49,812 nt of DNA from an uncultured Eubacterium sp. (GCA_948468465.1 CAOKJJ010000009.1:1-49812), one strand, 5' to 3'. Positions 16,567-24,779 are shown, counted from the first letter of the stretch. Numbers and translations are program-made. Notes: generated from the sequence alone by a model not told the origin.

Positions 16567-17352
16567 TTACTCACGCTTTTCAACCAAAACAGATATTTTT
16601 TGCGACTGTGCACCGCCATTCCACATCAGGCCACGGTTAATCGCACAATCCGCCGCATCCCTCCCATGTCCCAGCTTTATATAATTTTCCAGTACCAGAC
16701 AGTCATTTGTTGGATCAAACGCGATCCACCGGCCTCCGCAAAACGCCTCTGCCCACGCATGGCTTGCGCCCTCGCCAATAATCAGCCCGCATACATACCT
16801 GGCAGGGATTCCCGCCATCCGAAGCAGCGTAATATAAATATGCGCATAATCCTGGCAGACGCCTTTGCCCAGCTTCCATGCCTCAGCCGCTGTAGTATTG
16901 ACCTGCGTAATTCCCGGCACATAAGAAAAATCCTGATACAGCCTATGCATCCATTCCATGCATATTTCAAAATGATTTTTACAGCCTGAAAAATTCTGTG
17001 ACCTGTAATACTCCAAAAGTCCGCAACCAGGTACGCACTTTCCATGAGGGACACGGAAAAGCCCTGGCATCCCATCTTCCAGTTCTTCATAATCCGTCTG
17101 AAGGATTTCCACATCCCCGACAGACCGGAATACAAACTGCTTATGAGGCTTTGTCTCACAACCATAGATCTGCCTGTTTCCAAAAGAATCCTCTCCATGG
17201 GAATAAGCCGTTTTTGGCAATATAGAAAGCTCTATTTCCCGCAAATGCTGCCTTGCATTCTCCCTTGGGATACACTTAATGGTAAAATAACACCTGCCGA
17301 CATGTTCCTCATACTGTATTTCCATCTTATAGTCAAAGTGCAATACTGCCAC
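16567..17352 (-). CDS. Transglutaminase-like cysteine protease
   Basis: 261 residues from a GTG start at 17352, chosen because TTAGGAG ends 7 nt before it; a frame-open ATG at 17388 has no ribosome site and lies in a hairpin. The bacterial N-terminal region (YEEHVGRCYFTIKCIP) is followed by the transglutaminase core with the triad Cys166 (GVCQD), His198 (SHAWAE) and Asp213 (DPTND). No signal peptide is seen, so it acts in the cytoplasm. Such proteins accompany permuted ATP-grasp and alpha-E genes in many genomes and are thought to cleave or form peptide links. Confidence 0.88.
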   Translation of the reverse strand: MAVLHFDYKMEIQYEEHVGRCYFTIKCIPRENARQHLREIELSILPKTAYSHGEDSFGNRQIYGCETKPHKQFVFRSVGDVEILQTDYEELEDGMPGLFRVPHGKCVPGCGLLEYYRSQNFSGCKNHFEICMEWMHRLYQDFSYVPGITQVNTTAAEAWKLGKGVCQDYAHIYITLLRMAGIPARYVCGLIIGEGASHAWAEAFCGGRWIAFDPTNDCLVLENYIKLGHGRDAADCAINRGLMWNGGAQSQKISVLVEKRE

Positions 17353-17370
17353 AAAACCACTCCTAACCTG

Positions 17371-17400
17371 TAACCTGTTACGATCCATGATAACAGGTTA
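17371..17400. repeat. Perfect 10-bp hairpin inside the operon
   Basis: TAACCTGTTA (17371-17380) and TAACAGGTTA (17391-17400) flank a 10-nt loop, just before the ribosome site of the transglutaminase-like gene. It may tune translation or mRNA processing. Confidence 0.6.
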
Positions 17401-17403
17401 TTA

Positions 17404-18066
17404 CTATATAATTGCCTCAACATTCGATACAATTTTATAATAATCCAAATCAGAATTTTCCACAAGGCTTTTCATCTGTTCCAGTCTTGCCTTATCATAA
17501 ACGAGTCCGCTTCTTTCCACCCTTGGAATCATACGGCATACTTCTCTGATCAGCTCTTCCCTTGATACTTTCAGCCTTGCATACATGTCAATACGCTCAA
17601 TTCGTTTTCCGGCTTTGATCATATTCCGAACCTGTTCCGAATCAATCTGGTCATCCGCAATCCCCCAGAATGACAAAATATGGTCAACAAGATACTGTAA
17701 TTCTATTAATGGCGATTTGCTCACTGCCGCTTTATTCATGTCATAAACAGCAAGCTGTATGTAAGAAAGAGCCTCCGAACCGATACTTTCCCTTAGCACA
17801 ACCGCATTGTCATATGCCCTGTTCAGATTGGAGATGATAGAATCCGGATTTTCCGCGTCAAAAGGATAACGCCTCAAAAAATCTTCTTTTGACGAGTAAA
17901 TGTTCGGGATGTCAATGGATGCACAAAATGCCTGATAACTGTCAACTGTTTCATCAATCATGCTGTCAAAACTTGGGAAATAAAGACGAAGTGTCGTATA
18001 TACGCGCTCCGTATATCTTCCCAGCCAAAATAAATGATCCGCCTGTTCTACTGATATAATACCCAT
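17404..18066 (-). CDS. Alpha-E domain protein (COG2307)
   Basis: 220 residues, all helical. The opening ISVEQADHLFWLGRYTERV is the signature of the alpha-E (DUF403) family. Many members are near 310 residues; this one is shorter, with both ends looking natural. It overlaps the ATP-grasp gene by 19 nt. The family has no proven activity and is almost always found with permuted ATP-grasp and transglutaminase-like genes. Comparative-genomic work proposed a peptide-ligation and modification pathway; that role is inferred here from context. Confidence 0.88.
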   Translation of the reverse strand: MGIISVEQADHLFWLGRYTERVYTTLRLYFPSFDSMIDETVDSYQAFCASIDIPNIYSSKEDFLRRYPFDAENPDSIISNLNRAYDNAVVLRESIGSEALSYIQLAVYDMNKAAVSKSPLIELQYLVDHILSFWGIADDQIDSEQVRNMIKAGKRIERIDMYARLKVSREELIREVCRMIPRVERSGLVYDKARLEQMKSLVENSDLDYYKIVSNVEAII

Positions 18067-19367
18067 GTATCCTTAAATCCTCCTCCCTGTGATGAATTCA
18101 CAATAAAAGAATCTGTATTTCTGGAAAATCTCGTCAGCCCGCTTTTCCAGACGAACGGTTCGTCCGCCATCACTACAAATGCCCGCAGGTCTGCCTTTCT
18201 GGGTACAATTTCTCCATGATCCAAGATATCCAGATCCTGAAAATCAATCACTTCCTGCGCAATGAACCTTCTTGGCTCACGCTGTAACAGGCCAATAAAA
18301 TCCTGTTTCTGCTGTTTTGTCATGGAGCTGCCAAATACCACACCATACCCTCCTGCTTCTGCCACATCCTTTAATACCAGATCATCAAAATGTGACAGCA
18401 CATATTTCATATCTTCCTCATAAAACGGCAGATACGTTGGCGCATTGCAAAGAATCGGTTCCTCATCCAGATAATACCGGATCATCTTAGGTACAAAATA
18501 GTAAATCCCCTTATCATCCGCCACACCATTTCCCGGTGCATTCATGAGCGCCACATTTCCTTTCCTGAACACCTCATAAATATGAGGAATGCCAATCAGC
18601 GATTCCGGATTAAAAACCATCGGGTCCAGATATTCATCGGATATTCTGCGATATACAACCCCTACCCTTTCTCTTGTTCCGTTCGAAGAAATATAGTACA
18701 ATATGTCATTTTCCACAACCAGCTCAGATCCTGTCGCCAGATGAGCCCTGGTCTTTTCCGCCAGATAGGAATGTTCAAAATAAGCGGCATTATATCTTCC
18801 CGGCGTTAAAATCACCGTATGCCCTCCCGGATTCACATAATCCATCGCCCTGCGGAGTAAATCCGCATAATTGCGGTTGTCCTCCAGCTTATAATTATGA
18901 AAAGTGTCAGGAGCGCTTCTTCTGCATAAATCTCTGGCAATCATAGGGTATGACGCCCCGGAGGGTACCCTTAAATTGTCCTCCAGTATGTACCAGTTAT
19001 TATCCTTCCCCTTTACCAGATCAATTCCGGAAATATGGGAATAAATCTCTTTTGCGGGAAGCACGCCCTCACATTCCGCCATATATCCGCTGGAAGCAAA
19101 AATAAAATCTTCTGGGACAATGCCATCCTTTACAATCTGCTTTTTCGTATAAATATCCTTTAAAAATAAGTTCAAAGCCATGACACGCTGCTTCAGCCCC
19201 TTTTCCAAATGGCTGAATTCCTCATGTTCAATCATCCTTGGAATGGAATCAAAAGGAAATAACTGTTCTTTGAAAACGTTATTTTTATAGATTCCAAATT
19301 TCACCCCGTAGCGTGCCAGCAATTCATTAATCTGATCTGCGTGCTTTAATAATTCCAACTGTTCCAT
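18048..19367 (-). CDS. Circularly permuted ATP-grasp protein (COG2308)
   Basis: 439 residues, slightly shorter than the usual 470-480. Recognisable blocks are RVMALNLFLKDIYTKKQI then VPEDFIFASSGYM, a central HVLTP-like segment (HTVILTPGRYNAAYFEH), and a C-terminal VLKDVAEAGGYGVVFG nucleotide-binding loop. The family probably ligates an amino acid or peptide to a carboxylate using ATP. It is first in the operon ATP-grasp, alpha-E, transglutaminase-like, AstE/AspA pair. AAGGAGG precedes the ATG by 7 nt, and a near-consensus promoter with a structured leader lies upstream. Confidence 0.9.
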   Translation of the reverse strand: MEQLELLKHADQINELLARYGVKFGIYKNNVFKEQLFPFDSIPRMIEHEEFSHLEKGLKQRVMALNLFLKDIYTKKQIVKDGIVPEDFIFASSGYMAECEGVLPAKEIYSHISGIDLVKGKDNNWYILEDNLRVPSGASYPMIARDLCRRSAPDTFHNYKLEDNRNYADLLRRAMDYVNPGGHTVILTPGRYNAAYFEHSYLAEKTRAHLATGSELVVENDILYYISSNGTRERVGVVYRRISDEYLDPMVFNPESLIGIPHIYEVFRKGNVALMNAPGNGVADDKGIYYFVPKMIRYYLDEEPILCNAPTYLPFYEEDMKYVLSHFDDLVLKDVAEAGGYGVVFGSSMTKQQKQDFIGLLQREPRRFIAQEVIDFQDLDILDHGEIVPRKADLRAFVVMADEPFVWKSGLTRFSRNTDSFIVNSSQGGGFKDTWVLYQ

Positions 19368-19399
19368 GGCAATTCCTCCTTCCAGTTACCTTCACAGAA

Positions 19400-19435
19400 C
19401 GCCAAAAGGCGCCCTGCTTGTCGCAGAACGCCTTT
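19400..19435 (-). promoter_or_regulatory. Structured leader with alternative hairpins
   Basis: In the transcript, AAAGGCG pairs with CGCCTTT (19429-19435 with 19405-19411), with CTGC/GCAG stacked inside. The same CGCC can instead pair with the GGCG that follows (CGCC-TTTT-GGCG, 19400-19411). The word GGCGTTCTG occurs twice, once on each side. The region lies between promoter and ribosome site, so a terminator/anti-terminator or translation switch is possible. Confidence 0.5.
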
Positions 19436-19452
19436 GTTCGTAAATTAGGTAT

Positions 19453-19481
19453 AGTATATTCTTTTTCAAACGGCATGTCAA
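19453..19481 (-). promoter_or_regulatory. Strong sigma-A promoter of the ATP-grasp operon
   Basis: TTGACA (19476-19481) and TATACT (19453-19458) are exactly 17 bp apart on the minus strand, the best promoter match in the window. The predicted start leaves an approximately 80-nt leader. Confidence 0.75.
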
Positions 19482-19513
19482 GTTTTTATTTTTTCGCATT
19501 GACATTCGTATAA

Positions 19514-20314
19514 CTATTCGCCATGATGTCCCTGATGCCTTCTGTGCCCGTGTCCCTCGCCTGTCTCTTGTTCCGTCTGCTTCGTTTCCGCTGAAGTATC
19601 GTCCGCTTCTCCGCCTGCATGTCCATGTCCGCTTCCATGTTCATGCTCTATGATTTGGCTGTGAATCTGTGACATGCTCATTTTTTTGCATTCATCGATC
19701 GTTACGCTGTCGTCATACTGTGTTAGCTGCAGATAGGCGGAATATTTTCCGACAGACAGTCCATGCTCATGTGCCTGCGAGGCAGTGTCAACATCCACAG
19801 TTACACTGCGCGAACCATGCCCGATATGGCTGCAGCATTCCTCAACGCCCGTCTTTAATGCCGTCTTGCCACTGTCGGCTGCCAAAGTTATGACCAGTTC
19901 TTCTTCAGACTTCAGATACTGCTGAAGCCGTCCGCTTTCTGTGATCATATAGATCGCCTGTTTATATTTTTTCCCTTTCAAATGTAAGTCTCTGACCAGC
20001 TCTTCGCCCTGTTTATTATAGGATGTGACGGATACTACGCGGTCCATTCGATTTAACGCTAACTCCATCGACGGGTTAATATCTATGCTCACATAGGAAA
20101 CAGGGGTGATAAGCCATGAAAAACCGCCGATTCCAAGAAGAATGACAGCCATCGCGCAGACTGCGGCAAACGCTTTTTGAACCGGAAGATATTTCACAGG
20201 CCTCTGCTTTTTTCTGCGTTTTTCTTCTAAGAACCGTACCGTAGATTGTTTGAGCGTCGGATCTGCTTTCACATTTTCAAATGCGTCATGTATCTTATTT
20301 GCCAATGCTGTCAC
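19514..20314 (-). CDS. RsgI-like anti-sigma factor with His-rich tail
   Basis: 266 residues. A cytoplasmic N-terminal segment of about 47 residues is followed by one membrane helix (AVCAMAVILLGIGGFSWLI, 50-68). Outside, the segment YVSIDINPSMELALNRMDRVVSV matches the RsgI periplasmic domain. The last 45 residues are His-, Gly- and Glu-rich (HEHGSGHGHAGG, GHGHRRHQGHHG). The start overlaps the sigma-factor gene by 20 nt, so the pair is coupled. The tail suggests binding of zinc, nickel or copper, but that is inferred from composition. Confidence 0.8.
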   Translation of the reverse strand: MTALANKIHDAFENVKADPTLKQSTVRFLEEKRRKKQRPVKYLPVQKAFAAVCAMAVILLGIGGFSWLITPVSYVSIDINPSMELALNRMDRVVSVTSYNKQGEELVRDLHLKGKKYKQAIYMITESGRLQQYLKSEEELVITLAADSGKTALKTGVEECCSHIGHGSRSVTVDVDTASQAHEHGLSVGKYSAYLQLTQYDDSVTIDECKKMSMSQIHSQIIEHEHGSGHGHAGGEADDTSAETKQTEQETGEGHGHRRHQGHHGE

Positions 20315-20780
20315 CTCCGAGTTCTTTTTTCAGTATTCCCCGTCCCCTGGAAAGCAAAGAATACACGGTATTTTCTTTTTTGCCGAGTATTGCTCCGATT
20401 TCTGATGCCGTATATCCTTCATAATAATGCAGGTATATCACATCCTTGTACTGTTTGGGCAGGGACAGCACCGCTTCTAAAACCTCCCGGTGATCGTCCG
20501 GCAATTCCGCTTCCAGTTCCGCTATCGCCTGGAGCGGAACCATATTTCGCCTGAAAAAACTTTTTAAATAATCCTTGCATTCATTGATCGCCACGCGCAG
20601 CAGCCATGCCTTTTCATGTTCCGGGTTTTGAAAATCCTGGCTGTTCAGCATATATTTTAAAAATACATTTTGGAACACATCTTCGGTATCCGCCTGATTT
20701 TTTAAATGATAAAAGCAAATGCGCTGTATCATATCTGCATATTGTTCAATTGCGTGATTCACTTCCGCTTCACTCCGCAT
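20295..20780 (-). CDS. ECF-type RNA polymerase sigma factor
   Basis: 161 residues with sigma region 2 (ADTEDVFQNVFLKYM, then KAWLLRVAINECKDYLKSFFRR) and region 4 (LPKQYKDVIYLHYYEGYTASEIGAILGKKENTVYSLLSRGR). It lacks region 3, as ECF factors do. GGGGGAGC precedes the ATG. It lies 17 bp after the epimerase gene and overlaps the anti-sigma gene, so all three may be co-transcribed. Its own target promoters are not obvious in the window. Confidence 0.92.
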   Translation of the reverse strand: MRSEAEVNHAIEQYADMIQRICFYHLKNQADTEDVFQNVFLKYMLNSQDFQNPEHEKAWLLRVAINECKDYLKSFFRRNMVPLQAIAELEAELPDDHREVLEAVLSLPKQYKDVIYLHYYEGYTASEIGAILGKKENTVYSLLSRGRGILKKELGGDSIGK

Positions 20781-20797
20781 TTGCAGCTCCCCCTGTT

Positions 20798-21796
20798 TTA
20801 TCTGTATGACAAAAACCAGTCTGTAAATCTTTTCAATCCCTCTTCGATCGGCGTATCCGGACGAAATTCAAAATCTTCCTCTAACTGTGTGATATCCGCA
20901 TACGTCTGGTAAACATCTCCCGCCTGCATCGGAAGGAATTCTTTTTTTGCGGTTTTGCCTAAACAGCGTTCCAGTGTTTCAATAAAGTCCTTTAGCTTTA
21001 CCGGATGATTATTGCCGATATTGTATACTTTGTGCCGGATGCCATCCTCTTCTAACGGGGCGTTCGGCAATATGTTTATGATCCCTTTTATAATATCGTC
21101 CACATACGTAAAGTCCCGCATCATATCTCCATGGTTATACACCTGAATCGGCTCGTCATGCATAATCTTTTCCGCAAATTTAAAATAAGCCATATCCGGT
21201 CTGCCCATTGGCCCATAGACCGTAAAAAAGCGCAGCCCTGTCGCCGATATGCCATACAATTGACCGTAACAGTACGCCATCAATTCATTTGATTTTTTTG
21301 TCGCCGCGTACAGGCTGACCGGATGGTCTGTCGGATCATTCACAGCAAACGGAATTTTTTTATTCGTACCGTATACAGAACTGGATGACGCATATACAAG
21401 ATGCTTCACCGGATGATACCTGCAGCATTCAAGTACATTGTAAAATCCTATGATATTGGACTGAATATACACATCCGGAAAGTCAATGCTGTAACGTACG
21501 CCCGCCTGTGCCGCAAGGTTTACTACAATATCCGGGCTTTCATCCGCAAATACCTGCTCCAGTGCCTTACGGTCCGTCAGATCCTTTTGAAAAAAGTGAA
21601 AATTGTCATATTGTGCCAGCAGGTTTAAACGTGTTTCTTTTAAAGCTACGTCATAATAATCATTCATGTTGTCAAGCCCGACGACCTGACAGCCATAATC
21701 TAAAAGCGCTTTACATAAATGATACCCAATAAATCCCGCACTTCCGGTAACAAAAATTTTTTCTGCTGGTTCTAATTTTTTATAATCTTTACGCAT
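20798..21796 (-). CDS. NAD-dependent sugar-nucleotide epimerase (UDP-glucuronate 4-epimerase-like)
   Basis: 332 residues, extended short-chain dehydrogenase. TGSAGFIG binds NAD near residue 17; the catalytic motifs are SSSSVYG and YAATKK. The stretch RFFTVYGPMGRPDMAYFKFA is typical of UDP-glucuronate 4-epimerases used for capsule or cell-wall polysaccharide precursors. AGGAG lies 9 nt before the start. No other polysaccharide gene adjoins it, apart from the distant gmd-rmd pair, so its product's destination is unknown. Confidence 0.85.
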   Translation of the reverse strand: MRKDYKKLEPAEKIFVTGSAGFIGYHLCKALLDYGCQVVGLDNMNDYYDVALKETRLNLLAQYDNFHFFQKDLTDRKALEQVFADESPDIVVNLAAQAGVRYSIDFPDVYIQSNIIGFYNVLECCRYHPVKHLVYASSSSVYGTNKKIPFAVNDPTDHPVSLYAATKKSNELMAYCYGQLYGISATGLRFFTVYGPMGRPDMAYFKFAEKIMHDEPIQVYNHGDMMRDFTYVDDIIKGIINILPNAPLEEDGIRHKVYNIGNNHPVKLKDFIETLERCLGKTAKKEFLPMQAGDVYQTYADITQLEEDFEFRPDTPIEEGLKRFTDWFLSYR

Positions 21797-21854
21797 GATT
21801 TGCCGCTCCTGTTTGTCGTATTTTACTCCTATCTTACAACAGAATCAGCCAAAA

Positions 21855-21957
21855 CGCAATTCTTAGTTGCGCATCCTTTCGATTCCTTTCGATTGGTTTC
21901 TTTAGACTGTTGCACTTGCCAGAATGCAATTTTATCTTTAAAATGTAATACATTACA
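21855..21957. promoter_or_regulatory. Repeat-rich divergent region between epimerase and recombinase genes
   Basis: The gap holds CGCAA-TTCTTAG-TTGCG (21855-21871), a 10-bp tandem CCTTTCGATT (21875-21884 and 21885-21894), and the palindrome TGTAAT-AC-ATTACA (21944-21957) 33 bp before the recombinase start. These could be operators or recombination sites. Confidence 0.35.
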
Positions 21958-21989
21958 GTACTATTCAAAAGATAAACGGAGGGATCGTT

Positions 21990-22565
21990 ATGATAACAAC
22001 ACCGATTAGGACACTGGAAGAAATCGAGCAGATGAAGTCCTATTTTTTGTCCCGGAACAGATACCGGGACTATACACTATTTGTTACAGGAATCAATACA
22101 GCTCTTCGAATTGGTGATCTGCTGCAGTTAAAATGGATGGATATTTATGACGCAAACAAAAATATGTACCGCAGGCATATCGAAATCTACGAACAAAAAA
22201 CGCAGAAACACGCAGAAATTGCATTGAACGAAAGCTGCATACGGTCTTTGAAGCTTTTGCGCCAGCACCATCCTTTTATCTATGCAAACGAATATATCTT
22301 TTGCCATAAAAACAATCCTTACATACATATATCCAGAAACCGCGCTTACCATATCATAAAAGAAGCCGCGCTGGAAAACCATATCGAAGGCAATATCAGC
22401 TGCCATTCCATGCGAAAAACCTTCGGTTACCATGCATGGAAAAAAGGAACTCCAAGCGCACTGATTATGAACATTTACAATCATTCCAGTATTGAGATCA
22501 CCAAACGCTATTTATCTATTTCACAAGACGACAAAGATGATTTGTTTTATTCCATGAATCTTTAA
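21990..22565 (+). CDS. Catalytic-domain-only tyrosine recombinase
   Basis: 191 residues, only the catalytic domain. The residues are in order: Arg40 (NTALRIGDLL), Lys70, His139-x-x-Arg142 (CHSMRK), His165 (YNHSS) and nucleophile Tyr174 (TKRYLSI). No N-terminal core-binding domain is present, as in FimB/FimE-type invertases and some small integrases. ACGGAGG precedes the ATG. No phage or conjugation genes are nearby. It may invert or excise a local segment; a palindromic element lies 40 bp downstream. Confidence 0.85.
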   Translation: MITTPIRTLEEIEQMKSYFLSRNRYRDYTLFVTGINTALRIGDLLQLKWMDIYDANKNMYRRHIEIYEQKTQKHAEIALNESCIRSLKLLRQHHPFIYANEYIFCHKNNPYIHISRNRAYHIIKEAALENHIEGNISCHSMRKTFGYHAWKKGTPSALIMNIYNHSSIEITKRYLSISQDDKDDLFYSMNL

Positions 22566-22604
22566 AAACTGCCTGAAACGGAAGAAAATGCGGACGAAAT
22601 GCTT

Positions 22605-22762
22605 AGGAACTGTGAAAAAATAACTTTGCACTTTACTTGTCTTTTTCACCGATAACGCAGGGCAAAAATCAGTTACATAGCCCGCTATGCGCCTGATTTT
22701 TGCCCTGCGCTCTCGAAGAAAAATCCTGCGTAACTTGCTAAAGTTATTTTTTCACAGTTCCT
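22605..22762. mobile_element. Palindromic MITE-like element
   Basis: 158 bp bounded by perfect 23-bp inverted repeats, 22605-22627 and 22740-22762, beginning AGGAACTGTGAAAA. A second perfect 17-bp inverted pair (22656-22672 and 22693-22709, CGCAGGGCAAAAATCAG) and CATAG/CTATG lie inside. It has no coding capacity. The right end touches the stop codon of the XRE gene. No clear target-site duplication is visible. Confidence 0.8.
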
Positions 22763-23133
22763 TATTTTAAAACCGCTTTTGTAATATATTTTAAAATGAG
22801 GATTCCGGACCTTTTTTTTTCCGTTTTTTCGATCTTGATATAAAAGCTCGCGTCTGTTTCTTTCCCTACGATCATCTGATCTATGGAAACGTCCAGAAAC
22901 TTGCTTAGCTGATAAATATTGTCCAGGCTCGGCAGCGTCCTTCCTTCAAACCAGGCATAGGCAGACTGCTTGGCAACTCCCAGATGATGATGTATCTGCC
23001 TGACGGTGCAGCCGCGTTCCTGACAGAGCATTTTCATTCTTTGCCCTGTCTTCACCGGATCTATGCCAATCAGCGCATTATCCTGAATATTCAGAAAAAT
23101 ACCTTCTATTTTATGATGGATGTTTTTTTGCAT
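22762..23133 (-). CDS. XRE-family helix-turn-helix regulator
   Basis: 123 residues. The HTH_3 domain lies at about 25-90: VKTGQRMKMLCQERG, VRQIHHHLGVAKQSAYAWFEG, LPSLDNIYQLSKFLDVSIDQM. The basic C-terminus (KIEKTEKKRSG) has no recognised domain. The stop codon TAA abuts the MITE-like element, so the present C-terminus may have been set by its insertion. It is upstream of that element and 30 bp downstream of the EamA gene in the same direction. No target is evident. Confidence 0.85.
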   Translation of the reverse strand: MQKNIHHKIEGIFLNIQDNALIGIDPVKTGQRMKMLCQERGCTVRQIHHHLGVAKQSAYAWFEGRTLPSLDNIYQLSKFLDVSIDQMIVGKETDASFYIKIEKTEKKRSGILILKYITKAVLK

Positions 23134-23163
23134 ATCATTCCATTCTCCCTATGAAGCTGTATT

Positions 23164-24042
23164 TTATTCCTGCGTGTTTTTCCTGTTATACCAAAATATA
23201 AGTACGGAAGATCCGATAATCAGCAAATATCCGGCAAAGCTGTATGGATCCGGAATTTCCCCAAATAAGGCATATCCAAGCACCGAAGCAAAAATAATCT
23301 GCGAATAGTCATAAATAGAAATCTTTTTGGCAGGCGCATAGGTGTATGCCGCTGTAATCGAAAACTGTCCTCCGGCGGCACATAGTCCGGCTAAAATCAG
23401 CACTACCTGCTGGCGCAGCGTCATTGGCGTAAAATGAATCGCCACCCATGGAATCACTGCCAGGCACGAAAACATCGAAAAGTAAAAAACGATCACCGGG
23501 CCTTTCACACCCAGCGCACCCAGCGCACGCACCATCGTATAAGCCATTCCCGCGCCAAGCCCTCCCAAAACCCCGATCAGAGCCGGAAATAAAGAGGCGT
23601 TCTCAAATCCTGGTTTAACAATAAACATACATCCGCCAAATGCTGTTAATATGCAAAACGCCTGAAAAGGCATGATCTTTTCTTTTAGCAATAAAAAAGA
23701 AAAGACAACCGCAAAAAACGGCGACAATTTATTTAAAATCGAAGCGTCTGCGATCAGTAAATGATCAATCGCATAAAAATTGCAGAGGATTCCCAAGGTG
23801 CCGAACAAACACCGCAGCGCAAGCGCCGGGCAGGATTCTTTTTTTACCCGCAGCGAAATATGGCCCCGGTATATAATCACACCTGCTAACACCGCAGCCA
23901 CAAGATTTCTGTAAAAGCTTTTCTGTATGGATGGAATATCCCCTGCAAGCCGGACACAGACATTCATGCACGCAAAACAAAATGCCGAAACAATAATCAT
24001 AAATATACCGCGTATATCCTGGTCTTGTCTGGAATCGTTCAT
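23164..24042 (-). CDS. EamA-family drug/metabolite transporter
   Basis: 292 residues with ten hydrophobic helices in two EamA repeats; FYRNLVAAVLAGV and LKEKIMPFQAFCILTAFGGCMFIV are typical of the first, and the second ends in LFGEIPDPYSFAGYLLIIGSSVLIFW. Members export amino acids or other small metabolites; the substrate is not predictable. Its ATG overlaps the stop of the DUF2344 gene (ATGA), so it is co-translated with the radical SAM pair, which is not its usual neighbour. Confidence 0.9.
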   Translation of the reverse strand: MNDSRQDQDIRGIFMIIVSAFCFACMNVCVRLAGDIPSIQKSFYRNLVAAVLAGVIIYRGHISLRVKKESCPALALRCLFGTLGILCNFYAIDHLLIADASILNKLSPFFAVVFSFLLLKEKIMPFQAFCILTAFGGCMFIVKPGFENASLFPALIGVLGGLGAGMAYTMVRALGALGVKGPVIVFYFSMFSCLAVIPWVAIHFTPMTLRQQVVLILAGLCAAGGQFSITAAYTYAPAKKISIYDYSQIIFASVLGYALFGEIPDPYSFAGYLLIIGSSVLIFWYNRKNTQE

Positions 24043-24779
24043 TGTTCTTTTATCCCCTTTTCTATCAATCGTTTTCTTCCCTTTTGATATAGATTTTGAT
24101 AAATATCAATTCTGTGAATCTGCATGGCAAACGGATCGTACGCAAGCCCGAAAAACTGTAAAAACGCTTCCATCACCAGTTCCGGCTTTACATTATCCGT
24201 ACTTCCGGTACAGACATCCATATAAAACGCCGGACGGTTAAAATATTTTTCCTGCGGCTTTAAAATTTGAAAATCATAAACAAGCTTCTTTAAATCCATT
24301 ACCTTTTCACTCTTTTTCGTTTTCTTCGTTACAAGCACTTCCTCCTGCATCCAAAAAAACTTCTGAAGCATTTGCAGCAATGTTTCGTAATCCAGCAGCT
24401 GCACAGGCATCTCGTATTCTTGCTTATACCAGATTTCATAATCCGCCGCACATACGACGGACATCGCTGTTTTGGCATGATCGTCAAGCTGCACGCAGCC
24501 GGTAATCTCAATGCCTTCCGGCATAACCGCGTTTAATGCCTCCACAGCCTTCTCAGAAGACATGAAGCTATGCACCTCCAGATCCATATATTCCCCGTCG
24601 CTTGTAATGCCAACGCCTAAAGGAGCCGCGAACGACATCAGCGGATGCGGGCTGAACCCTTCGGAATAACAGATATCTATACCGCTCATACGGATCGCCT
24701 TTTGAAAAAAACGCATCAAATCCAGATGGCCGATAAATTTCATTGCGCCAAATTTACGAAACTTTATTCTGACCTTCAA
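24039..24779 (-). CDS. Radical-SAM-associated DUF2344 (TIGR03936) protein
   Basis: 246 residues from a TTG start at 24779. GGAGGAGG (24788-24795) lies 7 nt before that TTG, while the in-frame ATG at 24809 lacks a site. The opening VRIKFRKFGAMKFIGHLDLMRFFQKAIRRS-like segment and YSEGFSPHPLMSFAAPLGVG are signatures of DUF2344. In most Clostridia it follows the TIGR03960 gene, is sometimes fused to it, and lies near rng, rplU and obgE, which are absent here. Its biochemical role is unknown but probably tRNA- or ribosome-related. Confidence 0.88.
   Translation of the reverse strand: MKVRIKFRKFGAMKFIGHLDLMRFFQKAIRMSGIDICYSEGFSPHPLMSFAAPLGVGITSDGEYMDLEVHSFMSSEKAVEALNAVMPEGIEITGCVQLDDHAKTAMSVVCAADYEIWYKQEYEMPVQLLDYETLLQMLQKFFWMQEEVLVTKKTKKSEKVMDLKKLVYDFQILKPQEKYFNRPAFYMDVCTGSTDNVKPELVMEAFLQFFGLAYDPFAMQIHRIDIYQNLYQKGRKRLIEKGIKEQ

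Noticed and set aside
16197..16684. Antisense frame crossing the AstE/AspA and transglutaminase genes
   Set aside because: It spans two genes with clear family motifs on the other strand and shows no coding signature.
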